A DNA stretch of 6,540 nt, taken from assembly GCA_023431725.1 (NCBI GenBank), contig JAEYVN010000183.1:1-6540 (forward strand). The letters are read 5' to 3'. Positions 1 to 5,686 of this stretch are shown here, one piece after another (position 1 is the first letter of the stretch; each line of letters begins with the position of its first letter). The position numbers and the translations under genes were made by a program. Below the pieces are notes generated by a model. The model had not been told where the DNA came from and did no database searches. It saw nothing but the letters and a program-made list of their open reading frames with translations. The stretch is from Pseudomonadota bacterium (GTDB lineage: Bacteria > Pseudomonadota > Alphaproteobacteria > Rhizobiales > Xanthobacteraceae).

Positions 1-532
1 CAGCTACCGGCACGCCGCATTTCACCGGCGCCATGCCCTTGTGACCGGTGATACTCATCAGGCCGCTGACCGCCTGCACCGTGACATCGAATGCTCCGCG
101 ACGCGCATAAGGACCGACCTGACCGTATCCCGAAATCGAGCAATAGACGAGTTGCGGATTGACGATCCTGAGATCGTCATAGCCAAGACCGAGACGCGGC
201 AGAACGCCGGCCCGGAAGTTCTCGATGACAACATCGGCCGCACCGACAAGCTTGCGAATGTCCTCAAGATGATCCTTGTTCTTGAGATCGAATACGACCG
301 ACCGCTTGTTGCGATTCACCGATGCGAAATTCTCGCTGTAGGTTTCGCCGTCATCGCCGGTCAGCGGCGGCCAGCCACGCATGCCATCGCCGCCCGACGG
401 GTTCTCGATCTTGACGACATCGGCACCGAGGTCGGCCAACAGACATCCCGCAAACGGTCCGGCTGCGATCTGTCCGAATTCCAGCACGCGAATGCCGGAC
501 AAAGGACCGCGCGCCGACGACACTTCTTTCAT
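1..532 (-). CDS. CaiB/BaiF family III CoA-transferase, N-terminal part (3' end outside window)
   Basis: Transfers CoA between a carboxylic acid and an acyl-CoA donor through an aspartyl-CoA thioester. The 177 visible residues carry the family's N-terminal signature: LSGIRVLEFG (11-20), a Rossmann-like stretch ending ADLGADVVKIE (33-43), NRNKRSVVFDLK (73-84), ENFRAGVLPRLGL (104-116) and YCSISGYGQVGPYARRGAFD (130-149). The frame leaves the window after GVPVA (173-177). In formyl-CoA transferase the nucleophilic Asp169 follows at this point, and the one remaining base of codon 178 is G, compatible with Asp. The ATG at 532 is chosen because GGGAAAG lies 9 nt upstream. It follows the dioxygenase gene by 35 nt on the same strand, so the two are probably co-transcribed. 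With that neighbour, a sulfinate acid such as 3-sulfinopropionate is a reasonable substrate guess: known Act enzymes for this acid belong to family III. The family has many other substrates (oxalate, carnitine, benzylsuccinate, mesaconate), so the family call is firm and the substrate is inferred. Confidence 0.93.
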   Translation of the reverse strand, partial: MKEVSSARGPLSGIRVLEFGQIAAGPFAGCLLADLGADVVKIENPSGGDGMRGWPPLTGDDGETYSENFASVNRNKRSVVFDLKNKDHLEDIRKLVGAADVVIENFRAGVLPRLGLGYDDLRIVNPQLVYCSISGYGQVGPYARRGAFDVTVQAVSGLMSITGHKGMAPVKCGVPVA

Positions 533-567
533 GTTTTGAAACTTTCCCAACAAACCCGCGATTGTCC

Positions 568-1146
568 TTACACGCGATGCCAGAGGTTCGGGATCGCGGT
601 GTTGCTGTATCCGGAGATGAAAGATTTCGGGCTGCCGGTCTGAGGATCGAACACGTAGCGTGTCACCGACCCGATATTGGCGCCATAGACATGAATGCTG
701 ATGGACGCCCGATCAGACAACCCGTTCGACACCTGATGGATATCGCCATGGCTTGGCGATACGACGTCGATGTCTCCTGGAAGCATCTTTTCCCACTCGG
801 CGGCCCTGAGCGAACCATCGGCCTGCACATCAAAGCGGCGCGAATGCTCCTCGCCCCGCAAAACACCGATCAATCCCCATACGGTGTGATTATGGATCGG
901 CGTACTCTGGCCCGGCCCCCAGACGAAACTCACGATCGAAAAGCGCTCGAGCGGATCGCAATACAAGAGGTATTGGCGATAGCTCTTTTCGTCAGGAGCC
1001 GCCACGAATTCAGGCAACCAATCATCGTGCTTGATGAGACGAGCAAGGATCTCCGTGCCGCCTGACAGCGTCGTCCCTTCGTCGTCACAGCGATCGACCA
1101 GACGCGTGAAGGCCACCACGCATTCCCGAAGTCGATCAATGTTCAT
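568..1146 (-). CDS. Cupin thiol dioxygenase, cysteine / 3-mercaptopropionate dioxygenase family
   Basis: Non-heme iron enzyme that adds both atoms of O2 to a thiol, giving a sulfinate, in the cytoplasm. The 192 residues match the usual length of the bacterial CDO_I-like family. The cupin metal site is visible: His85 and His87 in TPIHNHTVWG and His137 in GDIHQVSN. The second-sphere Ser-His-Tyr triad is present as Ser150, His152 and Tyr154 (SISIHVYG), with the spacing of Ser155/His157/Tyr159 of mammalian CDO. Two points favour a 3-mercaptopropionate type over true CDO. Gln58 in YRQYLL appears to sit where CDO has its carboxylate-binding Arg60 and Pseudomonas 3MDO has Gln62. The position of the cross-linking Cys93 (five after the second His) is Leu92, so no Cys-Tyr cofactor can form. 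The ATG at 1146 has GGGAAAG 7 nt upstream. The gene lies 44 nt after the IclR gene and 35 nt before the CoA-transferase. Family and metal site are seen; substrate is inferred from the Gln and the neighbours. Confidence 0.92.
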   Translation of the reverse strand: MNIDRLRECVVAFTRLVDRCDDEGTTLSGGTEILARLIKHDDWLPEFVAAPDEKSYRQYLLYCDPLERFSIVSFVWGPGQSTPIHNHTVWGLIGVLRGEEHSRRFDVQADGSLRAAEWEKMLPGDIDVVSPSHGDIHQVSNGLSDRASISIHVYGANIGSVTRYVFDPQTGSPKSFISGYSNTAIPNLWHRV

Positions 1147-1190
1147 GGCTATTCTTTCCCTTCAACAAAGGCATGACAATGATGAGTTGG

Positions 1191-1958
1191 CTATGCTCTG
1201 CGACCGGCTGACGCCTTATTTTCCCGAAATCCGCATTGATGCGAGATGTCGCCTGCGCTCGCGATGACGGCCGGCGCCAGTGCGCGCACACGATCCGGCC
1301 CAAGACGCGCCATCGGCCCGGATATTCCAATGGCCGAGATGACTTCGCCGCGATCGTTCATGATTGGCGCAGCAATTCCGCCTACATCGTCCCGCCATTC
1401 ACCGGCATTGACCGCGTATCCACGCTTGCGGACCGTCTCAAGTTCCTCAAACAGCGAATTGCGTGTTTTCATCGTCTTGCTGGTGAAGGCTTCGAGCTTC
1501 TTTGGCAGAAGGCTTTCCACGTCGGGATAAAACGCAAGCAGGGCTTTTCCTGTCGCCACCGCATATGCCGGCGCCCGGCCACCGATCCGGGAATAAGCCC
1601 TGACGGGATGAGAGCCTTCCACCTTGTCGATGTAGACGACGTCGGCGCCTTCCAGAATGGAAAGATGCACCGTCTCCCCGCATTTCGCTGAAAGCGCCAG
1701 CATCGCGGGACGGGAGATGTCGCGAATGTCGTAGCGCGCCAGAACGGCGCTGCCAATCTCCCACGTCTTCAATGTCGGCTCATAGCGGCCGTCACCCAGG
1801 TGACGAACGAAACCCATCGACGCGAGCGTCGTGAGAATGCGATGCGCGTTGCTCTTCGCAACTCCGAGCGCCACCGACATTTCAGTGACGCCGGTCGGAG
1901 AGTCTCGGAGACACAACCATTCCAGCGCCCTTAGCGACTTTACAGCGGTGCTATCCAT
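1191..1958 (-). CDS. IclR-family transcriptional regulator
   Basis: DNA-binding regulator with an N-terminal winged helix-turn-helix and a C-terminal effector domain. Read from the ATG at 1958 it has 255 residues, normal for IclR. The HTH covers about residues 5-60: VKSLRALEWLCL, then VTEMSVALGVAKSNAHRILT as turn and recognition helix, then the wing GDGRYEPT. The effector domain (about 80-245) shows GETVHLSILEGADVVYIDKV, GGRAPAYAVATGKALLA and AVNAGEWRDDVGGIAAPI, all typical. The frame can extend to a TTG at 1976, but that start leaves only 3 bases to the farthest possible start of the divergent gene and falls inside the candidate operator; the ATG also places the VKSLRALE helix at the usual distance from the N-terminus. 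It is the first gene of the apparent operon with the thiol dioxygenase and CoA-transferase, so autoregulation and control of these and of the divergent exporter are likely. Repressor or activator, and the ligand, cannot be told. Confidence 0.94.
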   Translation of the reverse strand: MDSTAVKSLRALEWLCLRDSPTGVTEMSVALGVAKSNAHRILTTLASMGFVRHLGDGRYEPTLKTWEIGSAVLARYDIRDISRPAMLALSAKCGETVHLSILEGADVVYIDKVEGSHPVRAYSRIGGRAPAYAVATGKALLAFYPDVESLLPKKLEAFTSKTMKTRNSLFEELETVRKRGYAVNAGEWRDDVGGIAAPIMNDRGEVISAIGISGPMARLGPDRVRALAPAVIASAGDISHQCGFRENKASAGRRA

Positions 1959-2039
1959 CACTATGGTCCGTTCCAAAATATGGATTCGCGTTCCAATAAA
2001 TTAATCTCACGGCTTATCCCTTTCGTCAAGTTCAGGCCC
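1959..2039. promoter_or_regulatory. Divergent intergenic control region, iclR operon / exporter
   Basis: These 81 bases separate the preferred starts of the minus-strand iclR gene and the plus-strand exporter gene, and must hold the promoters for both unless the longer alternative starts are used. The middle, around 1971-2005, is AT-richer than the flanking genes. I could not pick convincing -35/-10 pairs on either strand: the best hexamers match the sigma-70 consensus only 3-4 of 6 and overlap the half-site array at 1971-1995. Neither gene has a strong ribosome binding site in this region. Confidence 0.55.
1969..1996. promoter_or_regulatory. Candidate IclR operator: phased TTCCA / TGGAT / TTCCA half-sites
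   Basis: Seen directly: TTCCA at 1971-1975, TGGAT at 1981-1985 and TTCCA at 1991-1995, each starting exactly 10 bp after the last and alternating in orientation. The outer copies lie in a perfect 8-bp direct repeat, CGTTCCAA, at 1969-1976 and 1989-1996. The right pair forms TGGA-N7-TCCA, 15 bp, matching the outer bases and length of the published E. coli IclR box (TGGAAATNATTTCCA). The inner bases are not palindromic. Half-sites on one face of the helix, directly upstream of an iclR-family gene and between two divergent units, suggest the regulator's own operator. This is inference, and the short motifs leave room for chance. Confidence 0.42.
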
Positions 2040-3152
2040 ATGGAAGCAGACCGTACCGGATCCCTCAATTCGGCGTATTCCCCTCAATATAAGGGGAAAA
2101 CAAAGGGGAACGACGGCCGCCTCGGTGCCTCGGATCAGCGAAGGGGACTGGGACGCTTTATCCTTGGGATGATCGTCATCACAGCGATCGCCATCGCAGC
2201 CGAGACGCTTGCGCGCCTGGTTCTGCCCTACATGACCGTGCCGCCGATGATTGCAGCCCTCGTGCTTGGCATGGCGTTGGCCAAGCTTGGCAGCCAGTCC
2301 TGGATGCAGCCTGCGATCACGTTTTGCCTGAAACGACTCCTGCGCTATGCCATCGCGCTGCTGGGCCTGCGCGTAGTGTTCGGCGACATCACCGCACTGG
2401 GATGGCCGACCACACTCGTCATCATCGCGGCGATGCTCCTGACCATCGGGAGCGGTGTCCTGCTGGCGCGCATGCTGGGCCAGGACACCCGCTACGGCGT
2501 GCTGGTGGGGACGGGCACCGCCATCTGCGGCGCATCGGCAACGCTCGCAACCTCATCCATTCTGCCGTCCTATTCGCAAAAGAGCAGCGATACCGCCTTC
2601 GTGGTCATTGCCGTCAATGCCCTGTCGACGCTTGCCATGGTGGCCTACCCTCCACTCCTGCTTGCGCTCGGCTTCAACGAGCACACGACCGGCATCCTGC
2701 TCGGCGCCACCATCCACGACGTCGCGCAGGTTGTCGGCGCGGGATATTCCATTTCCGAAACGGCCGGCAATTCCGCCGTAATCGTGAAACTGTTCCGGGT
2801 GTTTCTGCTGTTTCCGATCGTGCTGGCTATTGGATTTTATTTCGCACGACAGGCGTCCGGCGTTGATGCTTCAAAAGTTCCGGCACCACTCTTCGCGCTT
2901 GGCTTTCTAGCGTTTGCAGCCATCAACAGCACCATCCCGCTGGTCCCTTCACTCGCCTCCGTGATAATGCCTATAAAATCCGGCCTCGTGGAGGCATCGA
3001 ACTGGGGCATGATGCTTGCCATTACAGCCCTCGGATTGGGAACGACCGTGTCCTCTCTGCTGAGTGTCGGCTGGCGGCGTATCTCCATCGCGGTCGGCAC
3101 CACACTGGTCATCCTGGCCGCCGCGATCCTTGGGATGGCCATCGCCACCTGA
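2040..3152 (+). CDS. YeiH-family (UPF0324) membrane protein, putative sulfate/sulfite exporter
   Basis: Integral inner-membrane protein of the Cons_hypoth698/YeiH family, often annotated as putative sulfate exporter; relatives (TauZ/SuyZ type, as I recall) accompany organosulfonate degradation, though transport has little direct proof. From the ATG at 2040 it has 370 residues. Family blocks are clear by comparison with E. coli YeiH: GTGTAICGASATLA (157-170), ATIHDVAQVVGAGYSIS (223-239) and NSAVIVKLFRVFLLFP (244-259). About ten hydrophobic segments run from 40 to the C-terminus, for example 40-63, 68-82, 103-114, 123-145, 186-210, 253-269, 283-303 and 350-369. Residues 1-38 are hydrophilic and unlike the family. 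An upstream in-frame ATG at 1980 would give 390 residues, but it overlaps the candidate operator and lies 3 bases from the longest iclR start. Neither start has a clear Shine-Dalgarno. It is the only plus-strand gene, divergent from the iclR operon, and would remove sulfite or sulfate freed by thiol or sulfinate breakdown. Confidence 0.88.
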   Translation: MEADRTGSLNSAYSPQYKGKTKGNDGRLGASDQRRGLGRFILGMIVITAIAIAAETLARLVLPYMTVPPMIAALVLGMALAKLGSQSWMQPAITFCLKRLLRYAIALLGLRVVFGDITALGWPTTLVIIAAMLLTIGSGVLLARMLGQDTRYGVLVGTGTAICGASATLATSSILPSYSQKSSDTAFVVIAVNALSTLAMVAYPPLLLALGFNEHTTGILLGATIHDVAQVVGAGYSISETAGNSAVIVKLFRVFLLFPIVLAIGFYFARQASGVDASKVPAPLFALGFLAFAAINSTIPLVPSLASVIMPIKSGLVEASNWGMMLAITALGLGTTVSSLLSVGWRRISIAVGTTLVILAAAILGMAIAT

Positions 3153-3161
3153 TTGAAGGAC
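3153..3161. other. Nine-base tail-to-tail junction, no terminator seen
   Basis: The exporter gene ends in TGA at 3150-3152, and the stop codon of the opposite-strand crotonase gene starts 9 bases later. No GC-rich hairpin followed by a T run is visible in the junction or just inside either gene end, so the convergent transcripts probably overlap, or end through Rho or within each other's 3' ends. Confidence 0.5.
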
Positions 3162-3905
3162 CTATTTCACCTTGGCGCCGCGCACACGCTCGCGATAGGC
3201 AAGAATGCGCTCCTTGAGGCCAGGACGCGACGCTGACCACACCAGATGTGCCATGTCGTCAGCGCCACCATGACCGCCAACGGCGTGGATCGCTCGTACC
3301 GTCGTGCGATCGAGACGGGCGGCCGCTTCGAGCTCCCGCGCGATCAGAGTATCAATATCATGACGCGAAATCCTGGAGACAGCGAGACCGTTTCCCAGCG
3401 CTTCCTCTGTCGTCATCTCGCGCCCCGAGCGGACAATCTGCCGCGCACGATCGCGCCCGACGCAGGCAATCAAACGGCCGGTGCCAAGAACAATCCCGAA
3501 GCCCGCTCCCGGAAATGAAAAAGACGCCTGCTCCACGATCACCCGGCTATCGCAGGCCGAGAACAGATCGGCGCCGGCCCCGGCAATCCGGCCATGCGCC
3601 AGCGCCAGCGTGACGAAAGGTGCTGAATACAGACGCTGCAAAAGCACTTCGATCCGCACGAAGCGCAGGAGCAGGTCCCCGTCGGATTCCTGCTCGATAT
3701 CGGTGAGATCGAAGCCTGAACAGAACGAGGCGCCCTCGCCCTGCAGCACAAGCAGACGCACGCCGTCGGCCTCTGCCGCATCCATAGCTTCGTGAAGCCG
3801 CTCGACCATCAAGGTGCTGAGCGCATTTCGTCTGTCCGGCCGGTTCAACGACAAAACCAAAACTCCGTCCGAAGGATGCGAGACCAGCAAATCCATAGTG
3901 CTCAT
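3162..3905 (-). CDS. Enoyl-CoA hydratase/isomerase (crotonase) family protein with non-standard active site
   Basis: Crotonase-fold protein; members bind acyl-CoA and stabilise a thioester enolate in an oxyanion hole. The ATG at 3905 gives 247 residues, slightly short of the usual 255-265, and is supported by AGGA at 3912-3915, 6 nt upstream; a TTG at 3944 would add 13 residues. Family features: LSLNRPDRRNALS (18-30), the oxyanion-hole segment GASFCSGFDL (58-67), and GRIAGAGADLFSACD (105-119) followed by ASFSFPGAGFGIVLGTG (127-143). Aligned by eye to rat hydratase, Glu144 corresponds to Asp113 and Glu164 to Gly133, so both catalytic acids of a true hydratase are changed. Ordinary syn-hydration is therefore doubtful; an isomerase, lyase, thioesterase or other crotonase reaction is possible. 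The gene is the last of the minus-strand operon, 49 nt after the permease gene, and meets the exporter gene tail to tail with 9 bases between. Family certain, reaction unknown. Confidence 0.92.
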   Translation of the reverse strand: MSTMDLLVSHPSDGVLVLSLNRPDRRNALSTLMVERLHEAMDAAEADGVRLLVLQGEGASFCSGFDLTDIEQESDGDLLLRFVRIEVLLQRLYSAPFVTLALAHGRIAGAGADLFSACDSRVIVEQASFSFPGAGFGIVLGTGRLIACVGRDRARQIVRSGREMTTEEALGNGLAVSRISRHDIDTLIARELEAAARLDRTTVRAIHAVGGHGGADDMAHLVWSASRPGLKERILAYRERVRGAKVK

Positions 3906-3954
3906 CAATGTTCCTAGACGGCTCTGTTGGGCGTCGCGAGACAACGAATGTACG

Positions 3955-4755
3955 TTAGTTCTTCCAGGGAACGAGAATCTTCTCCAACTCGTTGGCGACT
4001 GCCGTTAGCACAAAGCCGATCACGGCAATCACGAAGAGCCCGACATACATCTGTTCGACCGAAAAGGTTTCCCAAGCATTCCAGATCAGATAGCCGAGCC
4101 CGCTCTTGGCGCCAACCATTTCGGCAATGGCGATCAGCACAAGGCCCATGCCGATACCAAGCTTCACGCCCGTCATGATCATGGGCATTGCTCCGGGGAG
4201 CGCAATGGTTCGGAAGATATCCCAGCGACTCGCTTTGAAATTATGCCCGACATCGAGATAGATCTTGCTTATCTCGCGCACGCCGGTCGTCGTGTTCATG
4301 GCGATGGGATAAAACACACCAACCGCGACCATGAAGTATTTCGAGGCCTCACCGAGACCGAGCACAAGAAGGGCAAGGGGCAGGATTGAGCTTTTGGGGA
4401 TCGGATAGGTCGCGGCGATCAACGGATCGATCATGGCGCGGATAGTCGAGTTGAGCCCCATCAGCACACCGATGATCAGCGCCGGTATACCGCCAAAAAG
4501 AAATCCGACACCGAGCCTCGTCAAGCTCGCCATCGTATTATGCTGGAGATCGCCGGACTGGATCATCGTCCACATGGTGCGCATGATCTGGCTTGGCGCC
4601 GGAAAAAAACGTGTATCGAGGATTCCTGTCCGTGCACAGATTTCCCACACCAGCAGCAATGCCAAGGGTGACGCAATGCTGATCACTCGTTCCTGCGAAC
4701 GCTGATTAAAGGACCATGTTCGCGTTCGATCTCGCGGCGCCGTCGTATCGGTCAT
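3955..4755 (-). CDS. ABC transporter permease, nitrate/sulfonate/taurine (SsuC/TauC) type
   Basis: Inner-membrane subunit of a binding-protein-dependent importer, 266 residues, the usual size. It has a cytoplasmic N-terminus, then hydrophobic segments near 26-42, 82-102, 123-134, 139-156, 200-214 and 236-256, and the FFPAPSQIMRTM stretch (50-61) typical of the SsuC/TauC/NrtB group. The ATPase-contact (EAA) loop is seen as EISKIYLDVGHNFKASRWDI (161-180) running into the invariant ALPGAMPMIMTGVKLGIG (185-202). The start ATG at 4755 lies 6 nt beyond the ATPase stop codon, a spacing that fits translational coupling; the GGCGGA ending the ATPase gene can serve as ribosome binding site. Together with the ATPase it forms the membrane part of the importer. 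The group carries sulfonates and taurine but also nitrate, bicarbonate, pyrimidine precursors and aromatic acids, so the substrate cannot be read from this protein alone; a sulfonate or sulfur carboxylate is suggested only by context. Confidence 0.93.
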   Translation of the reverse strand: MTDTTAPRDRTRTWSFNQRSQERVISIASPLALLLVWEICARTGILDTRFFPAPSQIMRTMWTMIQSGDLQHNTMASLTRLGVGFLFGGIPALIIGVLMGLNSTIRAMIDPLIAATYPIPKSSILPLALLVLGLGEASKYFMVAVGVFYPIAMNTTTGVREISKIYLDVGHNFKASRWDIFRTIALPGAMPMIMTGVKLGIGMGLVLIAIAEMVGAKSGLGYLIWNAWETFSVEQMYVGLFVIAVIGFVLTAVANELEKILVPWKN

Positions 4756-4761
4756 CGTGAT

Positions 4762-5619
4762 CTATCCGCCAATCTCGCTCTGCGATCGCGCGCGATCCAC
4801 TTCCTCACGCAAGCTCATCCAGATCTCGTGGATGAGATTCCCGTAATCGGCGTTGCGTTGGAGCTCCATGATGTTGCGGGGGCGCCCGAATGGAACCTTG
4901 ACCAGGGACTTCACTTTGCCGGGCTGCGCCGTCATGATCATGATGCGATCGCCGAGGATGACGGCCTCATCAACGCTGTGCGTGATGAAAACGACCGTTT
5001 TCTTGTGTTCTTCCCAGATCCGCAGCAGTTCCTCCTGCAGCAGCAGCTTGTTTTGCGCATCGAGTGCGGAGAACGGCTCGTCCATGAGCAGGATCTCGGG
5101 ATCGTTCGCGAATGCCCTCGCAATGGATACTCGCTGCCGCATGCCGCCGGAAAGCTGATGCGGGTATGAGCGCGCGAACTTGGTTAGGCCTGTGCGATCG
5201 AGATAATGCCCGACGACATCCTTGATCTGCGGCGCCGGCGCCCGTCTCATCCTCAAGCCGTAGGCTGCGTTCTCCCACACAGTCATCCAGGGAAACAGCG
5301 AGTCACCCTGAAACACCATCGAGTTTTCGGGGCGGCCGGAATTGCCGGTCGTGACGGTGAACGAGCCCTCCGTCGGCTTTTCCAGACCCGCCAGAATGCG
5401 CAACAACGTTGTCTTGCCGCACCCTGAAGGGCCGACAATGATGAAAAATTCTCCGGAGCCGATATCGAGGCTCACATTATCGACTGCGGTAAAGTCGCCG
5501 AACCGTTTCGACAGGTTCAGAATCCGGATCGCGGCGCTTGTAGCTCGCGACATCTCTGCTGCCCCAACCGGAGCCCGTGCTTCGCTCACCGGCACGTTCG
5601 CAGCAAGAGATCCATTCAT
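4762..5619 (-). CDS. ABC transporter ATP-binding protein, nitrate/sulfonate/taurine (SsuB/TauB) type
   Basis: Cytoplasmic ATPase that powers the importer whose permease is encoded 6 nt downstream. All nucleotide-binding motifs are intact in the 285 residues: Walker A GPSGCGKTT (63-71), Q-loop Gln104 in VFQGDSLFPW, ABC signature LSGGMRQR (156-163), Walker B ILLMDEP (176-182) with catalytic Glu181, D-loop SALD (184-187) and switch His214 in FITHSVDEA. The FQ-x4-LFPWMTV and LSGGMRQRVSIARA forms are typical of the SsuB/TauB/NrtD group. About 30 residues precede the conserved start of the domain, slightly longer than usual; Met23 is an alternative start, but the ATG at 5619 has GAGGA about 10 nt upstream. 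It follows the Ldh2-family gene by 67 nt, so an own promoter is possible, though none is clear. No periplasmic binding-protein gene is present within the window. Confidence 0.95.
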   Translation of the reverse strand: MNGSLAANVPVSEARAPVGAAEMSRATSAAIRILNLSKRFGDFTAVDNVSLDIGSGEFFIIVGPSGCGKTTLLRILAGLEKPTEGSFTVTTGNSGRPENSMVFQGDSLFPWMTVWENAAYGLRMRRAPAPQIKDVVGHYLDRTGLTKFARSYPHQLSGGMRQRVSIARAFANDPEILLMDEPFSALDAQNKLLLQEELLRIWEEHKKTVVFITHSVDEAVILGDRIMIMTAQPGKVKSLVKVPFGRPRNIMELQRNADYGNLIHEIWMSLREEVDRARSQSEIGG

Positions 5620-5686
5620 CGCGCCAGCATCCTCAGGCCATTCGTTGCGAGCATTTAAGACTCAGTTTTTCCACGCGGAGCGGCGA
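5620..5686. other. 67-bp gap between dehydrogenase and ABC ATPase genes
   Basis: This is the longest gap inside the right-hand operon. On the coding (minus) strand it carries the GAGGA ribosome binding site of the ATPase gene near its left end and an AT-rich stretch (around 5653-5671) in the middle. I see no hairpin with a T tail, no convincing promoter hexamer pair and no small coding region in it. Confidence 0.4.

Noticed and set aside
41..643. 200-codon open frame on the plus strand
   Set aside because: It is antisense to the CoA-transferase, whose translation shows clear family motifs; this frame gives a low-complexity, Arg-rich product with no recognisable domain.
562..1065. 167-codon open frame on the plus strand opposite the dioxygenase
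   Set aside because: The minus-strand protein has all iron ligands and the Ser-His-Tyr triad; the plus frame is a GC-rich shadow.
1959..2005. Sigma-70 promoter hexamers for iclR or the exporter gene
   Set aside because: Best pairs match the consensus in only 3-4 of 6 positions each; not good enough to annotate as defined promoters.
3540..3795. Arg/Pro/Ser-rich open frames opposite the crotonase gene
   Set aside because: Typical antisense frames of GC-rich coding DNA, without start signals or domains.
3906..3944. TTG start for the crotonase gene, adding 13 residues
   Set aside because: The ATG at 3905 has AGGA at 6-nt spacing, and the extra residues are not like the family N-terminus.
5030..5045. 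CAG trinucleotide run as a possible microsatellite
   Set aside because: Only about four units, inside the ATPase gene, where it encodes the ordinary LLLQEE helix after the D-loop.
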